64,000 bases of DNA from CADEDH01 sp050330635. GTDB taxonomy: Bacteria; Actinomycetota; Acidimicrobiia; Acidimicrobiales; SZUA-35. Positions 16,529 through 25,618 of the stretch are shown in pieces. The notes beneath the pieces were generated by a model that saw only the letters and a program-made list of their open reading frames with translations, was not told the origin of the DNA and searched no databases. The stretch's first letter is position 1. Every line of letters starts with the position of its first letter. The position numbers and the translations under genes were made by a program. The stretch is taken from positions 1-64,000 of the forward strand of contig JBHJNQ010000004.1 in the NCBI GenBank assembly GCA_050330635.1, in the 5' to 3' direction.

Positions 16529-19345
16529 GTGTCCCAACCCCTCGTCATCGTCGAGTCACCCGCAAAAGCGAAGACCATCGCGGGCTATCTCGGCGACGAA
16601 TACATGGTCGAGTCGTCGATCGGGCACATCCGCGACCTCCCGCAGGGAGCCTCCGAGGTGCCCGAGAGCCACCGATCGGAGAAGTGGGCCAAGCTCGGCA
16701 TCGACGTCGACAACGACTTCAAGCCGCTCTACGTGGTGTCGAAGGGGAAGAAGAGCCACGTCACCAAGTTGAGGTCGCTTCTCAAGGACGCCAGCGAGCT
16801 GGTGCTCGCCACCGACGAGGATCGCGAGGGAGAAGCGATCGCCTGGCACCTGCTCGAGGTTCTGAACCCCCGGGTCCCGGTCAAGCGGATGGTCTTCCAC
16901 GAGATCACCCCGGAAGCCATCCGGCGGGCCATCGACAATCCTCGCGAGCTCGACCGTCGCCTCGTCGACGCGCAGGAGGCCCGGCGTCTGCTCGACCGGC
17001 TGTACGGCTACGAGGTCTCGCCGGTGCTGTGGAAGAAGGTCAAGCCGCAGCTGTCGGCCGGCCGGGTCCAGAGTGTGGCCACCCGGATCATCGTCGAGCG
17101 GGAACGGGAACGGATGGCGTTCCGCTCCGCCAACTACTGGGACGTGACCGGTACCTTCTCCGCCGGCGACGAGCGCCCCTTCACCGCCCTGCTGCTCGAG
17201 CTCGACGATCAGCGCATCGCCACCGGGAAGGACTTCGGGCAGACCGGGCGACTGGCCAGGACCGACGTGATCCATCTCGACGAGGCGGCGGCCCGGGCCG
17301 TCGCCGCCGACGTCGAGGACCGGCCGGCCACCGTTCGCAGCCGGGAGGCCAAGCCCTACCGTCGCCGGCCCGCCGCCCCCTTCATCACCTCGACGTACCA
17401 GCAGGAGGCGAGCCGCAAGCTCCGCCTCTCGTCGGCCCAGGCCATGAGGGTGGCCCAGGGTCTGTACGAGCGGGGTTTCATCACCTACATGCGGACCGAT
17501 TCGACCAGCCTGTCCGACACGGCCGTGGCGGCGGCCCGCAGTCAGATCACGGAGCGGTACGGGGCCGAGTACGTCCCCGATGCCCCTCGCTCGTACCAGA
17601 AGAAGGTCAAGAACGCCCAGGAGGCTCACGAGGCGATCCGCCCCTCCGGCGACCGGTTCCGGACCCCGGAGGAGGTGGCGGGCGAGCTCAACAACCAGGA
17701 CCGCCAGGTCTACGAGCTGATCTGGCAGCGGACGGTGGCATCGCAGATGACCGACGCCACCGGTGAGACCGTCACCCTCCGCCTGGGGGTCGAGGGCCGG
17801 TCGGGGAGCAGGGCCCTGTTCTCCACCTCCGGTACGGTCATCACCCATCAGGGGTTCCTGAAGGTCTACGTCGAGTCGACCGACGAGGACGACGACAGCG
17901 ACGACCCGGCCGAGAAGCGGCTCCCGGCGCTGGCCGAGGGCGACACGGCCCACCTGACCGAGGTGGGCGTCGCCGGGCACGACACCCAACCCCCGGCCCG
18001 CTATACCGAGGCCTCCCTGGTCAAACGGCTGGAGGAGCTCGGTGTCGGCCGTCCCTCGACCTACGCATCGATCATGGGCACCATCCAGGCCCGGGGCTAC
18101 GCCTGGAAGAAGGGCAACGCCCTCGTCCCCAGCTTCGTGGCCTTCGCCGTCACGACCCTGCTCGAGGAGCATTTCCCCGACCTGGTCGACTACGCCTTCA
18201 CCGCCCAGATGGAGAACGACCTCGACAAGATCGCCAGCGGAACGGAGGAGCCGGTTCCGTGGCTTTCCCAGTTCTACTTCGGGGTCGACGATCTCCCCGG
18301 TCTGCGTGACAAGGTCAACGACCGCCTGGGCGAGATCGACGCCCGGGCCGTCAACTCGATCCCGATCGGGGCCGACGTTGACGGGGTGCCCATCGTGGCC
18401 CGGGTCGGCCGCTACGGGCCGTACTTGCAGCGGGGCGACGACACCAAGTCGATCCCCGACGACATCCCGCCCGATGAGCTGACGGCGGAGCGGGCGGCGC
18501 AGCTGCTGTCGGTGCCCGACGAGATCCCGCTCGGGGCGCACCCCGACACCGGCCTACCCGTGGTTGTGCGCGACGGCAAGTACGGGCCCTACGTGCAGAT
18601 GGGCGAGACCGACTCGGGCGGCGAGGCCCCCCGGCGCAGCTCCCTGTTCGCCACCATGGACATGGGCACGGTCACCCTCGACGAGGCCGTCCAGCTGCTC
18701 ACCATCCCCCGCACGATCGGGGTCGACCCGGCCGACGGCCTCGAGATCGTCGCCCACAACGGGCGCTACGGGCCCTACGTCGAGAAGGGCCAGAAGGGCG
18801 ACGAGGGCCACGACACCCGCAGCTTCGAGAACGAGGCCGACCTGCTGACGATGGACCTGCCCCAGGCCCTCGAGCTGCTGGCCCAACCGAAGCGGCGGCG
18901 GGGGCAGCGGGCCACCGGCCCCCTCAAGACGCTCGGTGTCGACCCTGTGAGCGACCGTGAGGTCGTGGTCAGAGACGGGCGCTTCGGTCTCTACGTGACC
19001 GACGGGGAGATCAACGCCAGCCTCCAGACGGGCGACTCGGTCGACCGCATCGACATCATGCGGGCCTCGGAGCTGCTGACCATCCGTCGCCAGAAACTGG
19101 AACTCGATCCGCCGAAGAAGAAGGCGGCCAAGAAATCGACCGCCAAGAAGTCGACGGCCAAGAAGTCGGCCGCCAAGAAGTCGACGAAGAAGACGGCGAC
19201 GAGGAAGAAGGCGGCCACCAAGAAGACGTCGACGACGAAGACGGCGGCCGGAAAGACGGCGGAGCAGGGCGGCGCCCCGGGGGCGTCGGCCGAGACGGCG
19301 GGGGCCGAGCTGGCGGCCGAGCGGCCCGACGGCGAGGCCGGCTAG
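16529..19345 (+). CDS. topA: DNA topoisomerase I (type IA)
   Basis: 938 residues from GTG 16529. TOPRIM domain at the N-terminus ('LVIVESPAKAKTIAGYLG', 'ATDEDREGEAIAWHL'), the 'QEARRLLDRLYGYEVSP' segment, and the active-site region 'GFITYMRTDSTSLSD' with the catalytic Tyr. The zinc fingers of E. coli TopA are absent; instead there are repeated C-terminal topo I domains with 'GRYGPYxQxG'-type motifs (four to five copies between about residues 630 and 830), as in mycobacteria. The protein ends in a Lys/Ala/Ser/Thr-rich tail of about 60 residues. It relaxes negative supercoils. The next gene, tmk, starts 3 bp after its stop. Confidence 0.95.
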   Translation: MSQPLVIVESPAKAKTIAGYLGDEYMVESSIGHIRDLPQGASEVPESHRSEKWAKLGIDVDNDFKPLYVVSKGKKSHVTKLRSLLKDASELVLATDEDREGEAIAWHLLEVLNPRVPVKRMVFHEITPEAIRRAIDNPRELDRRLVDAQEARRLLDRLYGYEVSPVLWKKVKPQLSAGRVQSVATRIIVERERERMAFRSANYWDVTGTFSAGDERPFTALLLELDDQRIATGKDFGQTGRLARTDVIHLDEAAARAVAADVEDRPATVRSREAKPYRRRPAAPFITSTYQQEASRKLRLSSAQAMRVAQGLYERGFITYMRTDSTSLSDTAVAAARSQITERYGAEYVPDAPRSYQKKVKNAQEAHEAIRPSGDRFRTPEEVAGELNNQDRQVYELIWQRTVASQMTDATGETVTLRLGVEGRSGSRALFSTSGTVITHQGFLKVYVESTDEDDDSDDPAEKRLPALAEGDTAHLTEVGVAGHDTQPPARYTEASLVKRLEELGVGRPSTYASIMGTIQARGYAWKKGNALVPSFVAFAVTTLLEEHFPDLVDYAFTAQMENDLDKIASGTEEPVPWLSQFYFGVDDLPGLRDKVNDRLGEIDARAVNSIPIGADVDGVPIVARVGRYGPYLQRGDDTKSIPDDIPPDELTAERAAQLLSVPDEIPLGAHPDTGLPVVVRDGKYGPYVQMGETDSGGEAPRRSSLFATMDMGTVTLDEAVQLLTIPRTIGVDPADGLEIVAHNGRYGPYVEKGQKGDEGHDTRSFENEADLLTMDLPQALELLAQPKRRRGQRATGPLKTLGVDPVSDREVVVRDGRFGLYVTDGEINASLQTGDSVDRIDIMRASELLTIRRQKLELDPPKKKAAKKSTAKKSTAKKSAAKKSTKKTATRKKAATKKTSTTKTAAGKTAEQGGAPGASAETAGAELAAERPDGEAG

Positions 19346-19348
19346 GTC

Positions 19349-19948
19349 GTGACCTACATCGCCTTCGAGGGAGGCGAAGGGTCGGGCAAGAGCACCCAGG
19401 CCCGGCTCCTGGCCGAGCGGCTCGGCGCCCTCTTGACCAGGGAGCCCGGGGCCACCGAGCTCGGGTCGCGTCTCCGGGCCCTCCTGCTCGAGTCGGGCCA
19501 GGCCCCGATCGGGGTCCGGGCCGAGACCCTGCTGATGGCGGCCGACCGGGCGCAGCATGTCATCGAGGTCGTCGGCCCCGCCCTCGCCGCCGGCCGCCAC
19601 GTGGTGTCGGACCGTAGTGTCTACTCGTCGCTGGCCTATCAGGGCGGGGGTCGGGGCCTCGGCATCGAGGAGGTGCGCCGGATCAACGAGTGGGCCCTCG
19701 ACGGGTGCTGGCCCGATCTGGTCGTCCTGCTCGATGTCGACACCGCCACCGCGCGCGGCCGTCTCGACCGGACCCTCGACCGGCTCGAGCGGGAGGACCA
19801 GGACTTCCACGACCGGGTCCGTTGCGCCTACCGGGAGATGGCGGGCGACGACCGGTGGCTGACCTTCGACGCCGCAGCCCCGATCGACGAGCTGGCCGAC
19901 CGGATCCACTCCGCCGTGGTGGCGACACTGGGGACCACGGGCCGGTGA
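19349..19948 (+). CDS. tmk: Thymidylate kinase
   Basis: 199 residues from a GTG three bases after the topA stop. P-loop 'FEGGEGSGKSTQARLL', the 'TREPG' motif with the catalytic Arg ('LLTREPGATELG'), 'DRSVYSSLAYQGGGRGLG' as the DRY-type region, and 'LVVLLDVDTATARGRLDR' before the LID. It phosphorylates dTMP to dTDP. The N-terminus 'TYIAFEGGEG' is as expected. The topA-tmk-holB run is close-packed and should be one operon. Sequence around residue 80-100 is standard for the family. Confidence 0.95.
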   Translation: MTYIAFEGGEGSGKSTQARLLAERLGALLTREPGATELGSRLRALLLESGQAPIGVRAETLLMAADRAQHVIEVVGPALAAGRHVVSDRSVYSSLAYQGGGRGLGIEEVRRINEWALDGCWPDLVVLLDVDTATARGRLDRTLDRLEREDQDFHDRVRCAYREMAGDDRWLTFDAAAPIDELADRIHSAVVATLGTTGR

Positions 19949-20997
19949 CCCTCGAACCGTGGGCGGCCGTCGTCGGGCAGGGCCAGGCCCTGGCCCGGCT
20001 CGAGTCGGCCGCCACCGCCCCGGTCCACGCCTACCTGTTCGTCGGTTCGCTCGGCAGCGGCGCCTGCGAGGCCGCCCTCGGGTTCGCCGGCCTGGTGCTG
20101 GCCGGGGGCCTGGCGGCCACCGGTGCCGACGCCGAACGTCACCTGCGCCTGGCCCTGCAGGCCCGGCATCCCGATGTGGTCGTGGTCGAAGCCGAGGGAT
20201 CGGCGCTGCGGGTGAGCGAGGCCGAACAGATCATCAGGGCCGGGCTGCGGTCACCCGTCGAATCGTCACGCAAGGTCATCGTGGTCAAGGGAATCGACGC
20301 CATCGAGGAGGCGGCGATCGGCAAGCTGCTGAAGGTGATCGAGGAGCCCCCGGCCTCGGCCACGTTCGTGCTGCTGGCCGAGGTACTTCCCCCCGAGCTG
20401 GCCACGATCGCCAGCCGGTGCGTCAACATCGAGTTCGGGTCGCTGTCGATCCAGCAGCTCCAGGGGGCCCTCGTCGAGCGGGGGATCGGCGAGGAGCGGG
20501 CCCTGGCCGCCGCCACCGCCGCCGGCGGCGACTTCGGTCGGGCCCGTCTGCTGGCCGACGACGACGGCCTGGCGGCCAGGGCTGCCCTGTGGCAGTCGGT
20601 TCCAGACCGTCTCGACGGTACCGGATCGACCGTCGTCGCCCTGGTGGCCGAGCTCCGGGCCGGGATGGACGGGGCCCAGGGCCCGCTCGAGGTCCGCCAC
20701 GAGGGGGAACTGGCCCAGCTCCAGGCACGGGTGGAGCAGCTCGGTGAGCGCGGCTCGGGCCGCAGCGAGCTCGTGGCCCGCCACAAGCGGGAGATCCGCC
20801 GCCTGCGGGTCGACGAGCTGCGGTTCGGTTTGGCCACGATGGCCCGGGTCTACCGCGACCGCTTGATCGGGGGCGACGAGAGCACGAGGCCGGCCCTGGC
20901 CGCCATCCAGACCGCGGCCGAGAACCTGATCCGCAACCCCAACGAGGCCCTGCTGCTCCAGCACCTGCTCCTGCAGATCGGTCCCGAGGTGGCGTAG
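19945..20997 (+). CDS. holB: DNA polymerase III subunit delta'-like
   Basis: 350 residues from the GTG that overlaps the tmk stop. N-terminal 'VGQGQALARLESAATAPVHAYLFVGSLGSGACEAAL' corresponds to the clamp-loader AAA+ domain; the P-loop reads GSLGSGACEAA with no lysine, and the four zinc-ligand cysteines are missing. 'RKVIVVKGIDAIEEAAIGKLLKVIEEPPASATFVLLAE' and 'ELATIASRCVNIEF' (SRC motif) are typical delta' segments. The subunit is part of the DnaX clamp loader and need not hydrolyse ATP, so the degenerate P-loop is no obstacle. The C-terminus has a charged helical region ('RHKREIRRLRVDELRFG'). Confidence 0.88.
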   Translation: MTLEPWAAVVGQGQALARLESAATAPVHAYLFVGSLGSGACEAALGFAGLVLAGGLAATGADAERHLRLALQARHPDVVVVEAEGSALRVSEAEQIIRAGLRSPVESSRKVIVVKGIDAIEEAAIGKLLKVIEEPPASATFVLLAEVLPPELATIASRCVNIEFGSLSIQQLQGALVERGIGEERALAAATAAGGDFGRARLLADDDGLAARAALWQSVPDRLDGTGSTVVALVAELRAGMDGAQGPLEVRHEGELAQLQARVEQLGERGSGRSELVARHKREIRRLRVDELRFGLATMARVYRDRLIGGDESTRPALAAIQTAAENLIRNPNEALLLQHLLLQIGPEVA

Positions 20998-21081
20998 GCA
21001 TTGATGCGATCGGGAACGGCCCCGTATCGTCGAGAAGGGTTCGTGGGAACCGGCCATGGCCGGTGGTGAAAGGATGTGACG

Positions 21082-21654
21082 ATGAGTGGTGAGGCGATCA
21101 GGGAGCGGACCGAGGCCGTCATCCCGCAGGGGGTCAACCACGTGGTCCTGAACGTGCACGACATCGAGGTGTCGCACCAGTTCTGGTGCGATCTCCTGGG
21201 GTTCAAGCAGGTGGGCGAGCTCAAGCCGAGGGCCAATCGCCCGGTCACCCCCAAGATGCGGTTCTACTCCGGGGTCATCGATGATGTGAACCACCACGAC
21301 ATCGCCCTCGTCGAGCGGGAGGGACTGGCCCCGCCACCCGACGAGTGGAGCATGTTCACCGGCACGTCGGCCGTGAACCACATCGCCGTGACCTACCCCG
21401 ACCGGACCAGCTGGTTGGAGCAGGTCCAGTTCCTCCGGGATTCCGGGGTCAGGATGAACCTACGGGTCGATCACGGGATGACCCACAGCGTCTACATCAA
21501 CGACCCCAACGGTTACGGCGTCGAGGTGCTCTACGAGCTGCCGCCGGAGGTGTGGGAGCACGACATCGACGGTGCGCTCAACTACGCCCGCGTCCTCCCA
21601 GAGAGCGATCTCCTCGTCGACACGACCGACTACGAGACCAGCTTCAGAGGCTGA
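21082..21654 (+). CDS. VOC-superfamily protein, extradiol dioxygenase-like
   Basis: 190 residues from the ATG at 21082 with AAAGG about 8 nt upstream. It has two beta-alpha-beta-beta-beta units: 'VNHVVLNVHDIEVSHQFWCDLLGF' opens the first, and 'SAVNHIAVTYPDRTSWLEQVQFL' with 'GMTHSVYINDPNGYGVEVLYE' makes the second. His in NHVV/NHIA and Glu in GVEV occupy the metal-binding places of type I extradiol dioxygenases and glyoxalases. The likely reaction is Fe(II)- or other metal-dependent ring cleavage or isomerisation, with unknown substrate. TATCGT at about 21025 may be its -10 element. Confidence 0.8.
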   Translation: MSGEAIRERTEAVIPQGVNHVVLNVHDIEVSHQFWCDLLGFKQVGELKPRANRPVTPKMRFYSGVIDDVNHHDIALVEREGLAPPPDEWSMFTGTSAVNHIAVTYPDRTSWLEQVQFLRDSGVRMNLRVDHGMTHSVYINDPNGYGVEVLYELPPEVWEHDIDGALNYARVLPESDLLVDTTDYETSFRG

Positions 21655-21702
21655 GCCCGGCGGGCCGAGGCGGTCCGCCCGGAGCAACCGGAGGTGACGA
21701 CA

Positions 21703-21730
21703 CCACCCGGGACCGACCGGTCCCGGGTGG
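21703..21730. terminator. Bidirectional hairpin between convergent genes
   Basis: A perfect 12-bp stem, CCACCCGGGACC pairing with GGTCCCGGGTGG, around the 4-nt loop GACC. It lies between the stop codons of the convergent VOC gene and the secreted-peptide gene. There is no U-tract, as is common for terminators in GC-rich Actinobacteria. Confidence 0.6.
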
Positions 21731-21742
21731 GTCGGGTGCCGA

Positions 21743-21949
21743 CTAGGACCAGGTCCCCCCGTTGGTGTGGTAGCCGCCGCCCCTGGGGTCTTCGGGGGCG
21801 ACCCGGCTCCAGGTGCCGCCGGCCTGTTCCTGGCCGACGTCGTTGCGATCGGTGGAGACCGCGGCCCCGACCCCGACGACGCCGGTGACGGCGAGGGTGG
21901 CGGCGAGGGCGGCGGCGGCGAGACGATGTTTTAGCTTGCGGATGGTCAT
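21743..21949 (-). CDS. Small exported peptide with GGTWS repeats
   Basis: 68 residues from the ATG at 21949. Residues 1-30 form a classic signal peptide: MTIRKLKHR then a hydrophobic AAAALAATLAVTGVVGVGAAV core. The mature part is only about 35 residues and carries GGTWS twice, once in 'EQAGGTWSRVAPEDPRGGG' and once as the last five residues. No cysteines. AGGAGA lies 8 nt before the ATG. The ATG overlaps the stop of the upstream GGDEF-EAL gene (ATGA), so the two are probably translationally coupled. I do not recognise the family. A hairpin follows its stop. Confidence 0.6.
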   Translation of the reverse strand: MTIRKLKHRLAAAALAATLAVTGVVGVGAAVSTDRNDVGQEQAGGTWSRVAPEDPRGGGYHTNGGTWS

Positions 21950-24585
21950 GGCACGGTTCTCCTGTCGGGATGCAACACGCCGGTTTCGCCACTGGCTCCC
22001 CGGGGGGCAGGCGACCACATACGCCCACCGGATCGAAGCCTCGTCTTGCTTGTTGCTTCTTCATCGACCGGCAGGGGCACGAACTTGAGCGCCGGATCGC
22101 CCAACCACTGCCCGAGCTCGTTCCGCCCCATCGGACGGGCCACGAGGTAGCCCTGGACGTGGTCGCAGCCCAGCCCGGCCAGGACGGTGAGCTGGGACTC
22201 GGTCTCGACGCCTTCGGCTACCACCTCCAACCCGAGGTTGTGTCCGAGCTCGATCATCGTGCGCACGAACGTCACGTCGTCGGCCACGTCGGCCACGAAC
22301 GGCCGGGCGATCTTGAGCAGGTCGGCCGGCAGGCGGTGGAGGAGGCTGAGCGAACTGTACCCCGTGCCGAAGTCGTCGAGGGCGACCCGGACGCCGAACC
22401 GGCGGAGCCGACCGAGCTGGCGGATGACGCCATCGAGGTCCTCGAGCAGCGCCGACTCGGTGATCTCGACGACGAGACGTCCGCCGGGGACCCCCGTCGA
22501 CTCGAGGACGGCCGCCACGTGATCGCTGAGGTCGTCGGCCACGAAGTTGCTGGCCGACAGGTTGACCGACACGAAGCCGGGCCCCGCCGGTTGGGGGGCG
22601 GCGAGCACGGCCGCCACCTTGGCCAGCACGTTCCGGTCGATCGAGACCACGTAGCCGGCCCGTTCCGCCTCGTCGATGAACGACTCCGGGAGGCGCATGC
22701 CGTCGTCGCTGTTCCACCGCACGAGCGCCTCGGCCCCCACCGGGCGTCCGGTGGTCAGCTCGACGATCGGCTGGTAGACCACGTCGAACTCGTCGTGGTC
22801 GATGGCCCGCCGCAGCTGGGTGCGGATCTTGTGCTGTCGCCACACGGCGTCCCTCATCGATGGCTCGAACACGACGACCGCGCCCTTGCCCCTGCTCTTG
22901 GCTGCGTACATGGCCACGTCGGCGTCGCTCAGGAGGTCCGAGGGGTCGGCGCCCCCACCCTCGGCCCGGGCCAGGCCCACGCTGGCCCCGATGCGGGCGT
23001 CATGACCGGCGAAACGCAGCGGCTCGTGGAGCACCTCGACGATGCGGTGGGCGACGTCGGCGGCGTTGTCGGTGCCGTGGAGCAGCACGCCGAACTCGTC
23101 GCCCCCGAGGCGGGCCACCAGATCGTCGGGTCGGACACTGGCCCGCAGGCGGCGGCCCACCTCGACGAGGACGTGGTCACCGGCGGCGTGTCCCAGCGTG
23201 TCGTTGACCACCTTGAAGTCGTCGAGGTCGACGTAGAGCACGGCGACGGCGTCGCCCGCCAGACAGGCGGCATCGAGGGCCTCGGCGAAGCGGGTCCGGT
23301 TGGCCAGCCCGGTGAGGCCGTCGTGGGAGGCCTGGTGGGCCAGACTGCGCTCCAGCTGCCGCATCTCGGCCAGGGCCTGTTCGAGCTGGTCGTTCTCGAG
23401 GGCGACCGCGGCCTGAGCGGCGAGTGTGCCGAACAGGCGGACGTCCTCGTTTGTGAACGACGTCACCTGCCCCAACCGGTTGGTCACGAGCAGGACCCCC
23501 ACGATCCGCTTCGCCCCGTGGAGGGTGCCGACGATCCCGTCCCGGACCCCCTCGGCGGCCAGAAACGAGGCCGCCGGACCCCCGGTCGGGGTGGGGTGCA
23601 CGATCGTGGGGGTCGATCCCAGCGTGACCAGCCCGTCGATCGTCGGGTCGTGGCGGTCGACGGCGTGGGCCACGGTCGTCCCGTTCTCGTGGTCGAAGCG
23701 GGTGGCGGTGATGGGCTCGTCGTCGCCACCGTCGTCGTGGAAGAGGTAGAGGGTCGACCGCTGGGCCCGGAACATCGACACCACCTCGCCCAGCAACGAC
23801 CCAACGGCCGAGGTGGTCTCGGGTTGCTGGCGCAGGGCCCGGGTCGAGGCGTAGAGGAACTCCACCTGCTCCCGCTGGTTCCGTTCCGCCACATAGGAGC
23901 GGTAGGCGGCGGCCACCACCGCCACCGGCACCGCCAGCAGCAGCAGACTGGCCGGGCGGGCGTCGAGAAGGACGGCCGCCACCAGGGCCAGGGCGGTGTT
24001 GGTGGCGGAGACGACGGCGCCGGTGAGCAACATCGACATGAGCTGGCGCCGGCGGACCGCCCCCTCTGTGGCCAGGATGACGGCGGCCAGGGCCAGGATC
24101 TGGGCGGCCCCGGTCACGATCGTGGCCCCGCCGAGGACGATCCACGAACGGGGTGAGAGGGGATCGGGGCCGAGGAGCTGGTTGATCACCAGCGCCGCCA
24201 GGGCGGCCTGGGTCGAGAGGTTGGCGATGTTGAACAGGGCCTTGATGGCCGGCTGGCGTCGGATCACCAGGAAGGCGAACGACGTGCCGACGATGGTGGT
24301 GACCCACACCGTCAGCGGGCTGGCGAAGACGAGGCCGAGGAGCATCGGGAGCTCGTACAATGAGAAGCTGCCGGTCTCGCTCCGGAAGTGCAGGTGAACC
24401 ACCCATGACTCGGCTGCGGCGAAGCACAGGACGAGCACCCACCACGGGATCCCGATCGTGGCGTGCACCGGCGCCCTGCCGCCCAGGGCTAGGACGCCGA
24501 GGGCCAGCGAGCCGGCCCAGAGCAGGCCGACGATCGCCCATGCCAGCCGCTGGCCGGCGGAGCGCTGCGGCGTAGTAGCAGACAC
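21946..24585 (-). CDS. Membrane-bound GAF-GGDEF-EAL cyclic-di-GMP protein
   Basis: 879 residues. Residues 1-240 contain seven to eight hydrophobic segments resembling a MASE-like membrane sensor. A GAF-like region follows ('VGSLLGEVVSMFRAQRSTLYLFHDD' to 'LFGTLAAQAAVALEND'). The GGDEF domain opens at 'ASHDGLTGLANRTRFAEALD' and has the intact signature RLGGDEFGVLLHG; the RxxD inhibitory site is visible as 'RASVRPDD'. The EAL domain has 'GAEALVRWNSDDG', 'NLSASNFV', 'DDFGTGYSSLSLL' and 'VAEGVETESQ', so key metal ligands are present. Both synthesis and hydrolysis of c-di-GMP are possible. The GTG start follows GGAGG. A Tad pilus in the same genome is a possible output. Confidence 0.9.
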   Translation of the reverse strand: MSATTPQRSAGQRLAWAIVGLLWAGSLALGVLALGGRAPVHATIGIPWWVLVLCFAAAESWVVHLHFRSETGSFSLYELPMLLGLVFASPLTVWVTTIVGTSFAFLVIRRQPAIKALFNIANLSTQAALAALVINQLLGPDPLSPRSWIVLGGATIVTGAAQILALAAVILATEGAVRRRQLMSMLLTGAVVSATNTALALVAAVLLDARPASLLLLAVPVAVVAAAYRSYVAERNQREQVEFLYASTRALRQQPETTSAVGSLLGEVVSMFRAQRSTLYLFHDDGGDDEPITATRFDHENGTTVAHAVDRHDPTIDGLVTLGSTPTIVHPTPTGGPAASFLAAEGVRDGIVGTLHGAKRIVGVLLVTNRLGQVTSFTNEDVRLFGTLAAQAAVALENDQLEQALAEMRQLERSLAHQASHDGLTGLANRTRFAEALDAACLAGDAVAVLYVDLDDFKVVNDTLGHAAGDHVLVEVGRRLRASVRPDDLVARLGGDEFGVLLHGTDNAADVAHRIVEVLHEPLRFAGHDARIGASVGLARAEGGGADPSDLLSDADVAMYAAKSRGKGAVVVFEPSMRDAVWRQHKIRTQLRRAIDHDEFDVVYQPIVELTTGRPVGAEALVRWNSDDGMRLPESFIDEAERAGYVVSIDRNVLAKVAAVLAAPQPAGPGFVSVNLSASNFVADDLSDHVAAVLESTGVPGGRLVVEITESALLEDLDGVIRQLGRLRRFGVRVALDDFGTGYSSLSLLHRLPADLLKIARPFVADVADDVTFVRTMIELGHNLGLEVVAEGVETESQLTVLAGLGCDHVQGYLVARPMGRNELGQWLGDPALKFVPLPVDEEATSKTRLRSGGRMWSPAPRGASGETGVLHPDRRTVP

Positions 24586-24647
24586 GCAGCCTCCATCGGC
24601 CGATCGGGGCGCCCCTCAAGGAAGGGAGTCGCGACCGGCAACCGGGC

Positions 24648-24653
24648 TAGGGT
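24648..24653 (+). promoter_or_regulatory. -10 element TAGGGT of the alpha/beta hydrolase gene
   Basis: TAGGGT ends 8 nt before the ATG at 24662; it supports that start over more upstream in-frame codons. Confidence 0.45.
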
Positions 24654-24661
24654 CGCGGCCG

Positions 24662-25618
24662 ATGCACCTCAACGAGTACGCCGACGGGCTCGGCCCTCTC
24701 GACATGGCCGGCACCCCCGAGTTCGCCAGCCTCTGCGCCAGCGCGGCCGACCTCGGCATCGAGCACGCCTCGACCGTCCGCTACGTGTCGCGCAACCTGG
24801 TGATGCGCCACCAACGGTTCCACTTCCTCGAATGGGGCGATCCGTCGAACCCGCCGCTCCTGCTCCTCCACGGGGGCAACCAGTCGGCCCACTCGTGGGA
24901 TCTCGTCAGCCTCCACCTGGCGGCGCGTTGGCACGTGTACGCCCTGGATCAGCGGGGCCACGGCGACAGCGAGTGGACCCGCGACAGCGACTACTCGTCG
25001 AGCGAGATGGGTCTCGACGCCGCCGCCTTCATCGACGCCATCGGCCTGGAGCACCTGGTGGTCGTCGGGCACTCGATGGGCGGCCAGAACGCCATGCGCC
25101 TCACGCTCAGCCACCCGGAACGGGTCAGTGCCCTGGTGCTCGTCGACATCGGCCCGGAGGTGTCGGACGACGGGGCCAGGGTGATCCGCCGGTTCGTGAC
25201 CGAGACGCGGGAGTTCGACGACATCGACCACTTCGTCAGCCGGGTCCAGGAGTACGACCCGTACCGGTCGCGGGAGCACATCGAGCGCACGGTGAAGTAC
25301 AACCTGCTCCGCCGGGCCGACGGCAAGTACATCTCGAAGCACGATCACGGACCCCGGCTCAAAGCCACGGGCGAGCACCGGGAGCGGGGCGACCGTTTCA
25401 CCCTCGACGACGTCCGCCACCTGCCGATGCCGGTGCTCGTGATCCGGGGCGCCGACTCCAACGTCCTCACCGCGGAGGCCGCCGACCGGTTGGCCGACGC
25501 CCTGACCGACGGCCGCCTCGTCACGGTCGAGGCCGCCGGTCACAACGTCCACGGTCAGAACACGCCCGGCTTCCTCGCGGCGCTCGTGCCCTTCCTCGAG
25601 GGCGCTACCGCCCGGTGA
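24662..25618 (+). CDS. Alpha/beta hydrolase
   Basis: 318 residues. The fold is clear: oxyanion-hole strand 'PLLLLHGGNQSAHSWDLV', 'YALDQRGHGDSEW', nucleophile elbow 'VVVGHSMGGQNAMRL' with Ser, the acid strand 'PMPVLVIRGADSNVLTAE' and the His in 'VTVEAAGHNVHGQN'. An N-terminal extension of about 50 residues ('MHLNEYADGLGPLDMAG') precedes the domain. Members include epoxide hydrolases, esterases and meta-cleavage product hydrolases; substrate cannot be named. Its 3' end overlaps the convergent enoyl-CoA hydratase gene by 14 bp. Confidence 0.88.
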   Translation: MHLNEYADGLGPLDMAGTPEFASLCASAADLGIEHASTVRYVSRNLVMRHQRFHFLEWGDPSNPPLLLLHGGNQSAHSWDLVSLHLAARWHVYALDQRGHGDSEWTRDSDYSSSEMGLDAAAFIDAIGLEHLVVVGHSMGGQNAMRLTLSHPERVSALVLVDIGPEVSDDGARVIRRFVTETREFDDIDHFVSRVQEYDPYRSREHIERTVKYNLLRRADGKYISKHDHGPRLKATGEHRERGDRFTLDDVRHLPMPVLVIRGADSNVLTAEAADRLADALTDGRLVTVEAAGHNVHGQNTPGFLAALVPFLEGATAR

